Below, in pieces: positions 21,941 through 30,569 of a stretch of DNA of 33,127 nucleotides (its first letter is position 1; every line of letters begins with the position of its first letter). A model generated the notes under the pieces. That model saw only the letters and a program-made list of their open reading frames with translations, made no database searches and was not told where the DNA came from. A program made the translations under genes and the position numbers. This stretch comes from Pseudomonadota bacterium (lineage in GTDB: Bacteria; Pseudomonadota; Gammaproteobacteria; Burkholderiales; SG8-39). Location: assembly GCA_021811085.1 (NCBI GenBank), contig JAJZPQ010000039.1, forward strand, positions 1 through 33,127. Reading direction: 5' to 3'.

Positions 21941-23401
21941 ATGTCCGTAGCGCACGCTAATAGCAATATTGCCACCGAAACAGGCGTGACGCGCTTGCGC
22001 ATGTATATCGGCGGTCAATGGCGCGACGGAACGGACGAACGCGCGGTTTTCGATCCCTATCGCGGTGAGCGTGTGGCGCTTTGCCCGGAATCCAGCCTGC
22101 AGGATCTGGACGACGCGCTCGCGGCCGCTACCGCCGCGAAAGCCAAGGCTGCCGCGATGCCGGGCTATGAGCGCGCGGCGCTGTTGCGCCGTGTCGGGGC
22201 GCTGCTGGTCGAGCGCGCGGAGAGCATCGCCGAGATCATGTCGCGCGAAACCGGCAAGGCGCTCAAGGATGCCAGGGCCGAGGTGATACGCTCGCAGGAC
22301 ACCATTCTGCTGTCGGCGGAGGAGGCGATCCGCATCCAGGGGGAACAGGTGCCGCTGGACGGCTCGCCCATGGGCGCGGGCAAACTCGCGTTTCTGCTGC
22401 GCTTTCCGGTAGGCGTGGTGGCAGGCATCACGCCGTTCAATGCGCCGTTCAATCTTGCCTGCCACAAAATCGCGCCGGCCATCGCCGCCGGCAATACCAT
22501 CGTGCTCAAGGCCCCGCCGCAATCTCCCGGCGTGGTGAGCAAACTGGTCGAACTGTTTGCCGATGCCGGCACGCCGCCGGGCTTCGTCAACCTGCTCTAT
22601 GGCAACACCGTCGGGCCGGCGCTGGTGCGCGATGCGCGCGTGGATTTCGTGACCTTTACCGGATCGAGCCGGGTGGGGGCGGAGATCAAGGCGGCGAGCG
22701 GGCTGCGGCGCGTCGCGCTCGAGCTCGGCGGCAACGGCACCACCATCGTGCACGCGGATGCGTCGGTGGAGGAAGCCGCGCCGCTATGCGCGCGCAATTC
22801 GATGCGCCTTGCCGGTCAGAGCTGCATTTCGGTGCAGAACGTCTATGTGCACGCGAGCCTGTATGAACAATTCGTCGAGCGCATGGTGCGCGAGGTGAAG
22901 ACCTTGCGCCTGGGCGATCCGCTCGATGCGGCGACCGATGTCGGTACCCTGATCGACGAGGCGGCGGCGAAGCGGGTAGAGAGCTGGGTGGATGAGGCGA
23001 TCGCCAAGGGTGCGCGCGCGCTGACCGGCGCCAAGCGCCATGGCGCGGCCTACGAGCCGACCGTCCTCGTCGACGTGCAGCCCGAGATGCGCGTGGTATG
23101 CGAGGAAATCTTCGGGCCGGTGGTGACGGTGCAGCGCTACACCGACTTGCCGCCGCTGTTCGAGCGGATCAGCGCCGCGGAGTATGGATTGCATTGCGGA
23201 ATTTTCACGAAATCGCTGCAGGTCGCATTCGACGCGATTCGCGCGCTGCGCGTGGGCGGCGTGATCGTCAACGGCACCTCGACCTGGCGCACCGACCAGC
23301 TCGCCTACGGCGGCATCAAGGCGAGCGGCATCGGGCGCGAAGGGCCGCGCTATGCCATGCGCGACATGACCGAGGAGCGGCTGGTACTGTTCAATTTATA
23401 A
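21941..23401 (+). CDS. Aldehyde dehydrogenase family protein
   Basis: An ALDH of 486 residues. The usual elements are visible: ITPFNAPFNLACHKIAPAI, VTFTGSSRVGAEI, LELGGNGTT (general-base Glu), GQSCISVQN with the catalytic Cys, and EEIFGPVVTV. It differs from the 8318-9772 enzyme in lacking the 25-residue insertion, and is closer to the lactaldehyde/succinate-semialdehyde/phosphonoacetaldehyde type, though the substrate cannot be fixed. It is divergent from tcuAB and is followed after four bases by the IclR gene, so the two are co-transcribed. The palindrome at 21893-21911 may be its operator. Confidence 0.9.
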   Translation: MSVAHANSNIATETGVTRLRMYIGGQWRDGTDERAVFDPYRGERVALCPESSLQDLDDALAAATAAKAKAAAMPGYERAALLRRVGALLVERAESIAEIMSRETGKALKDARAEVIRSQDTILLSAEEAIRIQGEQVPLDGSPMGAGKLAFLLRFPVGVVAGITPFNAPFNLACHKIAPAIAAGNTIVLKAPPQSPGVVSKLVELFADAGTPPGFVNLLYGNTVGPALVRDARVDFVTFTGSSRVGAEIKAASGLRRVALELGGNGTTIVHADASVEEAAPLCARNSMRLAGQSCISVQNVYVHASLYEQFVERMVREVKTLRLGDPLDAATDVGTLIDEAAAKRVESWVDEAIAKGARALTGAKRHGAAYEPTVLVDVQPEMRVVCEEIFGPVVTVQRYTDLPPLFERISAAEYGLHCGIFTKSLQVAFDAIRALRVGGVIVNGTSTWRTDQLAYGGIKASGIGREGPRYAMRDMTEERLVLFNL

Positions 23402-23405
23402 TGCG

Positions 23406-24269
23406 ATGAAACGAGCGACCGACATGAAAAAACCAGTACGCAGCAAAACTTCGCCGCCGCAGGAGGAAAATGCCGCCAAGGAGCATGGCGGCGTACAGTC
23501 GATCGCGCGCGCTTTCGCGATCGCCGAGGAAATTGCGCGCAATCGCGAAGGCATCAGCCTGGCCGAACTGAGCAAGCACGTCGGATTGCACAACAGCACC
23601 ACGTTTCACCTGGTCAAGACCATGGTGCAGCTCGGCTATGTGAGCCAGCTGCCGGAATCGAGGAAGTACCGCATCGGGCGGCGCATGTTTACGCTTGCGG
23701 CTGGCGCGCTGGACGAAATCGAACTGGTCAGCGTCGCTACCCCGGTGCTCGAGAAGTTGACCGCGGAAACCGGCGAATACAGCCATTTCGCGATCCGCTC
23801 GGGCGATCAAATCGTGGTTGTGGCCAAGACGGCGGGCACCGGCATCTTTCAGATGGTCGACCGCACCGGCGCGGTGCGTCCCGGGCACGCCACCGCGCTG
23901 GGCAAGGTCCTGCTCGCGGCGCTGTCGCCGGTCCAGCTGGAACGCTATCTGGAAACCTGCGAGTTGCGTGCGTTCACGCCCAAGACCATCGTCGAGCGCG
24001 ACGCATTGGTGCGCGAGATCGATGAAGTCCGGCGCAAGGGCATCGCCTTCGACGACGGCGAATTCGACTCGGAAGCGCGCTGCGTCGCAGTGCCGGTGCG
24101 CGACTTTACCGGGCGGGTGGCCGGCGCCATCGGCGTGTCCGGCCCGATGTGGCGGCTTTCGCTGCAAGCGCTGCAGGAAAAATCGAAATACGTGAGCGCG
24201 GCCGCGGTGGCACTGTCGGCCGAACTCGGGTATCAGCCGGAGCGGGAACCGGCCGCGTCGCCCGCCTAG
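23406..24269 (+). CDS. IclR-family transcriptional regulator
   Basis: A protein of 287 residues. The winged HTH spans about residues 35-95: QSIARAFAIAEEIARNREG, then LAELSKHVGLHNSTTFHLVKT as recognition region, then YRIGRRMFTLA. The IclR effector domain follows with VRPGHATALGKVLLAAL, EIDEVRRKGIAFDDGE and VPVRDFTGRVAGAIGVSGP. It lies four bases after the aldehyde dehydrogenase stop and 94 bp before the binding-protein gene, and probably regulates this group, perhaps also divergent tcuAB. ATG 23406 is used; ATG 23424 is possible since no clear SD favours either. Confidence 0.93.
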   Translation: MKRATDMKKPVRSKTSPPQEENAAKEHGGVQSIARAFAIAEEIARNREGISLAELSKHVGLHNSTTFHLVKTMVQLGYVSQLPESRKYRIGRRMFTLAAGALDEIELVSVATPVLEKLTAETGEYSHFAIRSGDQIVVVAKTAGTGIFQMVDRTGAVRPGHATALGKVLLAALSPVQLERYLETCELRAFTPKTIVERDALVREIDEVRRKGIAFDDGEFDSEARCVAVPVRDFTGRVAGAIGVSGPMWRLSLQALQEKSKYVSAAAVALSAELGYQPEREPAASPA

Positions 24270-24363
24270 ACTTGCTGTCGCATCAGCGCAGCGAGGCCAC
24301 GGGAAAAGCGGTTCACCCCGCCGCAGGAGCCCGGTGCGCGCCGGGTCCGGGCGCCACCTGCCA

Positions 24364-25230
24364 ATGAAGCTTGCAGTATTCACCAAGAACCGCAGCAACC
24401 CGGCCTATGCCGCGGCGCGCCTGGGCGCAAGCGTCGTGCATTACGTTCCCGAAACACCGGACGATGCGGCCGAGCAGAGCGCGCTGATCGAGCAGGCGCT
24501 GGCCGGGCAGCCCGACGCAGTGCTGCTGGCGCCGGTGCACCCGACGGGGGTAAACGCGGCCATCCGCAAAGTGAATGCGGCGCATATTCCGCTCGTCGGC
24601 TACATCAGCCGGCTCAGCGAAGGGCAGTGCGTCTCCTTCATCGGATCGGACGACTACGCGCTCGCATTCGCACTTGCGCGCTATCTGTTCGAGCGTCTCG
24701 CGGGAAAGGGCGCGGTCGTGATCCTCGAGGGCCCGCCGGAATCGGTGACCAGCATCGAGCGCGTGCGCGCATTTCGCGCCGCTGCTGCCGCATATCCCGG
24801 CGTGCGCGTGGTCGCCGCGTGCAGCGGTTATTACCTGCAGCAACCGGCGCGTGCGGCCATGGCGCGCACGCTCGCTGCCACGCCGCGCATCGACGCCGTC
24901 CTGGCGGCAAACGACATCATGGCGGTCGGCGCGATCGAGGCCTTGCGCGCGGCCGGACGCGGCGCGCTGCTGGTCGGCGTCAATGCGATTCCCGAAGCGA
25001 TCGCGGCGATCAAGCGCGGCGACATGCTCGCTACTGCCGATTTCGATGCCATGAGCATGGCCAGCCTCGCAGCCGAGTGCGCAATCCGCCACCTGCGCGG
25101 CGAATCGGTGCCGCAGGAGATCATGCTGCCGGTGCAGATCGTCGATCGCGCCAACTGCAGCCGGTGGGACCGTCCCTACGAACAGAGGCAATGCCTGAAC
25201 TGGAAGGATGCGCTCGACAAAAACGTCTGA
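24364..25230 (+). CDS. Sugar-binding-type (Peripla_BP_4) protein without signal peptide
   Basis: A protein of 288 residues. It has the ribose/xylose-binding protein pattern: KLAVFTKNRSNPAYAAA, DAVLLAPVHPTGVNAAI, FIGSDDYALAFALARY, GAVVILEGPPESVTSIERVR, AVLAANDIMAVGAIEAL and GVNAIPEAIAAIKRG. Such proteins are normally exported, but ATG 24364 gives MKLAVF, directly the first strand of the fold, and an in-frame GTG (24334) adds only ten non-signal residues. It therefore appears cytoplasmic, with no ABC permease or ATPase nearby. Possible roles are a cytoplasmic sensor partner of the IclR protein or a relic; both are inference. Its ligand is unknown. Confidence 0.8.
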   Translation: MKLAVFTKNRSNPAYAAARLGASVVHYVPETPDDAAEQSALIEQALAGQPDAVLLAPVHPTGVNAAIRKVNAAHIPLVGYISRLSEGQCVSFIGSDDYALAFALARYLFERLAGKGAVVILEGPPESVTSIERVRAFRAAAAAYPGVRVVAACSGYYLQQPARAAMARTLAATPRIDAVLAANDIMAVGAIEALRAAGRGALLVGVNAIPEAIAAIKRGDMLATADFDAMSMASLAAECAIRHLRGESVPQEIMLPVQIVDRANCSRWDRPYEQRQCLNWKDALDKNV

Positions 25231-25272
25231 CCCGGGTCGGGCCAGCCCGGATGCTCGCGGCTAGGCCACCGC

Positions 25273-25302
25273 CGAGCGTGGGTTTGTAATCCCCGACGCT
25301 CG
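25273..25302. terminator. Imperfect hairpin between convergent genes
   Basis: CGAGCGTGGG pairs with CCC-CG-ACGCTCG (two bulged bases) around TTTGTAAT. It lies between the binding-protein and cold-shock genes, which converge; no T tract follows. Confidence 0.4.
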
Positions 25303-25339
25303 CAGCGGGCGCCGGGGCCGTCCTAAATCGGACGCGGGA

Positions 25340-25546
25340 TCAGATCGCCTTCAGATCGCCGGCCGACGTTTTTCCGTCCTTGCCTCTGACCAATTCGTAT
25401 TGAATTTTCTGGCCTTCGTTCAAGCCCGGCAGGCCGGCTTTTTCCACGGCCGAAATATGCACGAACACGTCTTTAGAGCCGTCATCGGCCTGGATAAAGC
25501 CGAATCCCTTGCTTGCATTGAACCATTTCACTGTTCCAGTCGCCAC
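25340..25546 (-). CDS. CspA-family cold-shock protein
   Basis: A protein of 68 residues from GTG 25546. This start is chosen because GGAG lies six bases upstream and gives the canonical N-terminus MATGTVKWFN; an ATG four codons earlier (25558) is unlikely. The OB-fold RNA-binding motifs are present: RNP1 KGFGFI and RNP2 DVFVHIS, with the acidic ADDGSKD turn and final GDLKAI. It binds single-stranded RNA/DNA and melts secondary structure during growth at low temperature or stress. It is monocistronic and divergent from the acyl-CoA synthetase gene. Confidence 0.95.
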   Translation of the reverse strand: MATGTVKWFNASKGFGFIQADDGSKDVFVHISAVEKAGLPGLNEGQKIQYELVRGKDGKTSAGDLKAI

Positions 25547-25760
25547 GAGTATCTCCACATAGAAATTTAGTCGAATATCAACCCGGGCAGCGGTTCAGTC
25601 CAAGTCAATAGGGAAACAGTCTAATCCAATGGGCTGCGGCTTGCTACTGCGCTGCGGCGGGTCCGGAAAGATAGGCCCGGCGGGTGCGAAATGCGGCGGC
25701 CGGTTTTCGCCGAAGTTTGCTAGGATGCGCCAAGCGCAAGATCCAGCCGGGAGGAGGAAT

Positions 25761-27389
25761 ATGCGGTCCACCATGATGCAGATGCCGCTGAGCCTGAATC
25801 AGCTGCTCGAACACGCCAACGCGCTTTACGCGAGCCGCGAGGTGGTGTCGCGCCGGCCGGATAAATCGCTGCATCGCTGCAATTACGGCGCCATCTATCG
25901 GCGCGTACGCCAGCTGGCGCAAGCCGTGCAAGGCGCCGGCGTCGGCCGCGGCGACGCGGTCGGCACGCTGATGTGGAACCACTGGGCGCACCTCGAAGCC
26001 TATTTCGGCATTCCCGCCGCCGGCGCGGTGCTGCATACGCTCAACCTGCGCCTGTCGCCGGAGGATCTCGCTTACATCGTCGGCGACGCCGACGACAAAA
26101 TGATCCTGATCGACGACGTGCTGCTGCCGGTCTGGGAAAAGGTGAAGCCGCTGCTGGCGCAGGCGCCGCGGGTGATCGCGTTCGCGTTCAGCGGCGCGCC
26201 TGTGCCGGCGGGCTACGAGAGCTACGACGATTTCATCGCCGCCGACGCCAGCGGCTACCGTTATCCGGAGCAGGACGAGAACGAGGCGATGGGCATGTGC
26301 TACACCTCCGGCACCACCGGACGGCCGAAGGGCGTGGTCTATTCCCACCGCTCGATGGTGCTGCATGCGATCGTCGGCGCGCTGCCCGACGTGCTCGCCG
26401 CGTCCTCGCGCGACAACGTGCTGGTGATCACGCCGATGTTCCACGCCAATGCCTGGGCCATGCCGTTTTCGGCGCTCATGCTCGGCGCGAAGCAGGTGTT
26501 CCCGGGTCCGCATATGGCGGGCGAAGACCTGCTCGATTTGATGGAGGGCGAACACATCACGCTGTCGCTGGGTGTGCCCACGATCTGGCTCATGGTGCTG
26601 CAGGCGCTGCAGTCGGGCAAACGCAGCTGGAAGCTGATGCCGGGCATGCGCATGTCGGTCGGGGGCGCGGCCGTGCCGCGTGCGCTGATCGAGGCCTTCG
26701 ACCAGTATGGGCTCACGATCAAGCAGGGCTGGGGCATGACCGAGACCTCGCCGCTGGGTTCGTTTACCTCGATCAAGCCCGACCTGCTCGACGCGCCGGC
26801 CGACAAGCTCTACGGCATACGCGCGCGCGCCGGCTTGCAGGTGCCGCTGGTGCAGCTGCGCATCGTCGATTTCGACGGCAAGCTGCTGCCCTGGGACGGG
26901 GAGACCACGGGCGAGCTGCAATGCCGCGGGCCCTGGGTTGCGGGCGGCTATCACAACCAGCCTACCGACCCGGAGAAATTCACCGCAGACGGCTGGCTGC
27001 GCACCGGCGACGTCGCCACCATCGACCCGGACGGCTACCTGCGCATCGCCGACCGCACCAAGGACCTGATCAAGTCGGGCGGGGAGTGGATCAGCTCGGT
27101 CGATCTGGAAAACGCGATCATGGGGCATCCGGCGGTGGCCGAGGCCGCGGTGATCGCGGTCAAGCATCCGAAGTGGGACGAACGGCCGCTCGCGGTGGTG
27201 GTAAAGAAGCCGGGCAAGGAGGTGACGCCGCAGGAATTGCGCGAATTGCTGCTCGCGCACTTCGCCAAGTGGCAGGTGCCGGACGATTTCGCGTTTATCG
27301 ACGCCTTGCCGCGCACCTCGACCGGCAAGTTCATGAAGACCAAACTGCGCCAGGATTTCAAGGACTGGGTGTCGCGCACGCCCGCTTAA
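25761..27389 (+). CDS. AMP-binding acyl-CoA synthetase (medium/long-chain type)
   Basis: An adenylate-forming enzyme of 542 residues. ATG 25761 is supported by a strong SD (GGAGGAGG). Motifs are the P-loop YTSGTTGRPKGVVYSHRSM near residue 180, GWGMTETSP, GWLRTGDVATIDPDGYL, KSGGEWIS and the catalytic Lys in TSTGKFMKTKL near the C-terminus. It activates a carboxylic acid to acyl-AMP and then acyl-CoA. The sequence is of the FadD/AlkK-like type, but related enzymes also act on aromatic or dicarboxylic acids. It is followed after 12 bp by the altronate-dehydratase-family gene, an unusual partner, so the substrate may be a hydroxy or sugar acid derivative. Confidence 0.92.
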   Translation: MRSTMMQMPLSLNQLLEHANALYASREVVSRRPDKSLHRCNYGAIYRRVRQLAQAVQGAGVGRGDAVGTLMWNHWAHLEAYFGIPAAGAVLHTLNLRLSPEDLAYIVGDADDKMILIDDVLLPVWEKVKPLLAQAPRVIAFAFSGAPVPAGYESYDDFIAADASGYRYPEQDENEAMGMCYTSGTTGRPKGVVYSHRSMVLHAIVGALPDVLAASSRDNVLVITPMFHANAWAMPFSALMLGAKQVFPGPHMAGEDLLDLMEGEHITLSLGVPTIWLMVLQALQSGKRSWKLMPGMRMSVGGAAVPRALIEAFDQYGLTIKQGWGMTETSPLGSFTSIKPDLLDAPADKLYGIRARAGLQVPLVQLRIVDFDGKLLPWDGETTGELQCRGPWVAGGYHNQPTDPEKFTADGWLRTGDVATIDPDGYLRIADRTKDLIKSGGEWISSVDLENAIMGHPAVAEAAVIAVKHPKWDERPLAVVVKKPGKEVTPQELRELLLAHFAKWQVPDDFAFIDALPRTSTGKFMKTKLRQDFKDWVSRTPA

Positions 27390-27401
27390 GGAGCCAGGAA
27401 C

Positions 27402-28949
27402 ATGAATACCGTTGCGGTAAAGAATCTCGCGGCGCCGGCCATCCGGCTGCACGCGAATGACAACGTGCTCGTCGCGCGCCAGGATCTGGCGCAAGGAACC
27501 GTCCTGGCCGACGAGAACCTGACTTGCCTCAACCGCATCCCGGCCGGACACAAGCTCGCTGCGTGCGCGCTCGCCAAAGGCGAGCCGGTGCTCAAGTACA
27601 ACACCATTATCGGCTTCGCCTCGGTCGACATCGCGCCGGGGACGCTGCTGCACCGGCTGAATCTGGAGTTCCGCGAGTTCGACCGCGACTACGCCTATGC
27701 GCGCGACTATCGGCCCGTGGCCATGGTGCCCGAGGCCGAGCGCGCGAGCTTCATGGGCATCGTGCGCGCAGACGGGCGCGTGGCCACACGCAATTACATC
27801 GGCATCGTCTCGACCGTGAATTGTTCGGCCACGGTTTCGCACCGCATCGCCGAATGGTTCACGCCGGAGCGGCTGGCCGAATTTCCGAATATCGACGGCG
27901 TCGCCGCGTTTGCGCATGCCAGCGGCTGCGGCATGGAACTGTCGGGTGAACCCATGGATCTGCTGCGTCGCACTACCGCCGGATACATACGCCATGCCAA
28001 CTTTGCCGCGGTGCTGGTGGTGGGCTTGGGCTGCGAGCGCAACCAGATCGACAAGCTGTTCGAGGCCGAGAAGCTCACGAGCGGCACGAAACTGCGCACG
28101 TTCGTAATGCAGGATACGGGCGGCACGCGCAAGACCATAGAGGCCGGCGTCGCCGCGGTGCAGGAACTGCTGCCCGAGGCGAACCGCGTCGTGCGTGTGC
28201 CGGTGCCGGCGAGCCATATCACGGTCGGTCTGCAATGCGGCGGCTCCGACAGCTTTTCCTCGATCACGGCGAATCCGGCGCTCGGCGCGGCCATGGACAT
28301 CCTGGTGCGCCACGGCGGCACCGCGGTGCTGTCGGAAACGCCGGAGATCTACGGCGTCGAGCATACGCTCACGCGGCGCGCGGTCTCGCGCGAAGTCGGC
28401 GAGAAGCTGATCGAGCGCATCCGCTGGTGGAAAGACGTCTATGCGCTGGGGCGCGACGTGCAGATCAACGGCGTGGTGAGTCCGGGCAACCAGATGGGCG
28501 GACTCGCGAACATCCTCGAAAAATCGCTGGGCTCGGCGATGAAAGGCGGCACCGGGCCGCTGATGGAGGTCTACAAATACGCCGAGGCGGTGAAGCAGAA
28601 GGGCTTCGTGTTCATGGACACGCCGGGCTTCGATCCGGTTTCGGCCACGGGGCAGATCGCGGGCGGCGCCAATATCGTGTGCTTCACCACCGGACGCGGC
28701 TCGGCCTTCGGCAGCAAGCCCGCGCCCTCGATCAAGCTCGCCACCAACACGCCGATGTACTCAAGACTCGAGGAGGACATGGACATCAACTGCGGCCAGA
28801 TCCTCGACGGCACGGCGAGCATGGACGAGATGGGCGAGCAGATCTTCCGGCTGATCCTGCGCACCGCCTCGGGGGAAAAGACCAAGAGCGAGCTCTTCGG
28901 CCTGGGCGATCACGAGTTCGTGCCCTGGCAGATCGGCATCACCGGTTAA
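27402..28949 (+). CDS. UxaA/GarD family dehydratase (altronate/galactarate dehydratase-like)
   Basis: A protein of 515 residues with a good SD (AAGGAG) before the ATG. The N-terminal SAF-like domain (residues 1-100, AIRLHANDNVLVARQDL) is fused to the large UxaA domain: MGIVRADGRVATRNYIGIVSTV (seen as GRVATRNYIGI), FAHASGCGMELSG, VVGLGCERNQI, GLQCGGSDSFSSITANPA and FTTGRGSAFGSKPAPSIKLATN. The conserved Cys and His residues fit an Fe-dependent hydratase. Known members dehydrate D-altronate or D-galactarate; others act on different hydroxy acids. It pairs with the acyl-CoA synthetase and converges with a D-2-hydroxyacid dehydrogenase, hinting at hydroxy-acid metabolism. The exact substrate is open. 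Confidence 0.88.
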   Translation: MNTVAVKNLAAPAIRLHANDNVLVARQDLAQGTVLADENLTCLNRIPAGHKLAACALAKGEPVLKYNTIIGFASVDIAPGTLLHRLNLEFREFDRDYAYARDYRPVAMVPEAERASFMGIVRADGRVATRNYIGIVSTVNCSATVSHRIAEWFTPERLAEFPNIDGVAAFAHASGCGMELSGEPMDLLRRTTAGYIRHANFAAVLVVGLGCERNQIDKLFEAEKLTSGTKLRTFVMQDTGGTRKTIEAGVAAVQELLPEANRVVRVPVPASHITVGLQCGGSDSFSSITANPALGAAMDILVRHGGTAVLSETPEIYGVEHTLTRRAVSREVGEKLIERIRWWKDVYALGRDVQINGVVSPGNQMGGLANILEKSLGSAMKGGTGPLMEVYKYAEAVKQKGFVFMDTPGFDPVSATGQIAGGANIVCFTTGRGSAFGSKPAPSIKLATNTPMYSRLEEDMDINCGQILDGTASMDEMGEQIFRLILRTASGEKTKSELFGLGDHEFVPWQIGITG

Positions 28950-28956
28950 AAACGGA

Positions 28957-29916
28957 TTAGGCGACGCGATCGCGCGGCTCTTTACCGGCGAAGACCGCAT
29001 CCAGATTGTCGAGCGCGCGAAATCCCATCGCGTCCCGCGTTTCCTTCGTCGCGCTGCCGATGTGGGGCATCAGGAACACGTTGCGCAGCTGCCGGTATTC
29101 CGGGTGGATGTTGGGTTCGTTGTTGTAGACGTCCAGGCCGGCGGCGGTGAGCTTGCCCGACTTGAGCGCCGCGATCAGCGCGTCGTCGTCGATCACCACG
29201 CCGCGGCTCGCATTGACCACGATCGCACCGTCGGGCAGGCGCGCAATGAGATCTGCGTTCAGCAGCTTGACGGTCTGCGGCGAAGCCACGCAATGCAGCG
29301 CGAGAAAATCGCAATGCGGCATCAGTTCCGCCGGCGTCTTATGAAAGATCGCGCCTTGCTCCAGCTCGGGCGGCGCCCGGTCGAGGTCGTTGTAATGGAT
29401 TTCCATGTCGAAGCCGCGCGCGCGTTTGGCGACGACGCGTCCGACGCGCCCGAAACCGAGTATGCCCAGGCGCTTGCCCGTCATCTGCGTGCCCACCATG
29501 AAACTCGGGCTCCAGTCCTTCCACTCGCGCGTGCGCACCAGGCGCTCGCCTTCGCTCGCGCGGCGCGCGGCACCGAGCATCAGCATGATGGTCAGCTCCG
29601 CCGTGGCGTCGGACAGCACCTCGGGCGTGTTCGTCACGATCAGTCCGCGCGCCTTGGCGGCTGCCGTGTCCACGTGGTCGTAGCCGACGGAGAAATTCGC
29701 AATCACGCGCACGCGCTTGGGCAGTCGGGCGATCACGTCGGCGCCGAATTTCTCGGTATGGCAGGGCATGATCGCATCGGCCCCCTCGGCGCGCTTGAGG
29801 ATGTCCTCGGCGGAATACAGGGTATCGTCCGGATTCAGAATCGGGCTGTAATCCCGGCGCAGGCGATCCTCGACGGCATGCGGCAGCTTGCGGGTAACAA
29901 GGACGACGGGTTTCAC
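28957..29916 (-). CDS. D-2-hydroxyacid dehydrogenase (glyoxylate/hydroxypyruvate reductase type)
   Basis: A protein of 319 residues starting at GTG 29916, with an AAGGAGG SD about nine bases upstream. NAD(P)-binding motif GILGFGRVGR; catalytic Arg in NASRGVVID, Glu in NNEPNIHPEY and His in MPHIGSATKETR, all in place. The sequence FSVGYDHVDTAAAKARGLIVTNTP is characteristic of the GyaR/GhrB group, which reduces glyoxylate or hydroxypyruvate. It converges on the UxaA-like gene seven bases apart. Glyoxylate produced or consumed by the nearby ThDP or dehydratase enzymes would be a fitting substrate, but this is inference. Confidence 0.92.
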   Translation of the reverse strand: MKPVVLVTRKLPHAVEDRLRRDYSPILNPDDTLYSAEDILKRAEGADAIMPCHTEKFGADVIARLPKRVRVIANFSVGYDHVDTAAAKARGLIVTNTPEVLSDATAELTIMLMLGAARRASEGERLVRTREWKDWSPSFMVGTQMTGKRLGILGFGRVGRVVAKRARGFDMEIHYNDLDRAPPELEQGAIFHKTPAELMPHCDFLALHCVASPQTVKLLNADLIARLPDGAIVVNASRGVVIDDDALIAALKSGKLTAAGLDVYNNEPNIHPEYRQLRNVFLMPHIGSATKETRDAMGFRALDNLDAVFAGKEPRDRVA

Positions 29917-29996
29917 GATTAAATCCTCCTTAACGTTTCGAGCGATGGGAAATGCTATGCGCCAGGCAAGCTATGGCTCATATTTTGGCATTGTCC

Positions 29997-30025
29997 CTGA
30001 CATAATGGGATCGGTGCGTCATAAT
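29997..30025 (+). promoter_or_regulatory. Promoter of the BamE-like lipoprotein gene
   Basis: CTGACA (29997-30002) and CATAAT (30020-30025) are 17 bp apart and 29-34 bases before the ATG. A GTC-CCT-GAC inverted repeat overlaps the -35. Confidence 0.5.
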
Positions 30026-30053
30026 TAGTCGAAGTTAATTATTCGAGTCCGTC

Positions 30054-30560
30054 ATGCGCTTGATCGTACTCCTGCTCACCTTGGCCCTGACTGCCTGCGC
30101 TTCCTACAGCGGGGCCGGCCTTCGACCCGGTGAAGCGCGTCTGGAAGACGTAGAGCGGTTGATGGGACAGCCGGCGATGCGCTGGCAGGATCCCGACGGT
30201 TCGATTCAGCTGGCGTATCCGCGCGGCCCGGAGGGGTTTCACACGTACATGGTGAGGCTCGCACCGGACGGACGATTGCTAAGCAAGGTCAATGCGCTGG
30301 ACGCAGCCGGGCTGGCAAAGATCCGCCCCGGCATGACGCAGGAACAGGTGCTGCGCGTCCTCGGTCCGCCGAACTATAGCCGAACGGTCTATTTCAAGGC
30401 GCGCGACGAACTGGTGTGGGACTGGCGCACCTGCATCAATAACCTGAACCTCCAGCGCCTTTACGTTCTGTTCGACGCGACTTCCGGCACCGTGCGCAGC
30501 ACCATGCTGCAGGATGAATTGTTCGGCCCCGAAGGCATCACGATACCGTGCGCGGGCTGA
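30054..30560 (+). CDS. BamE/SmpA-like outer-membrane lipoprotein
   Basis: A protein of 168 residues with a lipoprotein signal peptide (MRLIVLLLTLALTAC; lipobox LTAC, lipidated Cys 15). The mature part has two BamE-like repeats: EARLEDVERLMGQPAMRWQD and KIRPGMTQEQVLRVLGPPNY, the second being the hallmark of SmpA/OmlA domains. It is therefore a periplasm-facing lipoprotein. BamE itself is smaller (about 110 residues) and helps assemble beta-barrel proteins; this longer two-repeat form may be a paralogue with another envelope role. A NUDIX gene follows ten bases later, probably in the same transcript. Confidence 0.8.
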   Translation: MRLIVLLLTLALTACASYSGAGLRPGEARLEDVERLMGQPAMRWQDPDGSIQLAYPRGPEGFHTYMVRLAPDGRLLSKVNALDAAGLAKIRPGMTQEQVLRVLGPPNYSRTVYFKARDELVWDWRTCINNLNLQRLYVLFDATSGTVRSTMLQDELFGPEGITIPCAG

Positions 30561-30569
30561 TCTCCCGGC

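Noticed and set aside
25644-28364. A 900-codon open frame on the minus strand
   Set aside because: It is the antisense of the acyl-CoA synthetase and UxaA-like genes; there is no domain and the amino acid composition is typical of shadows.
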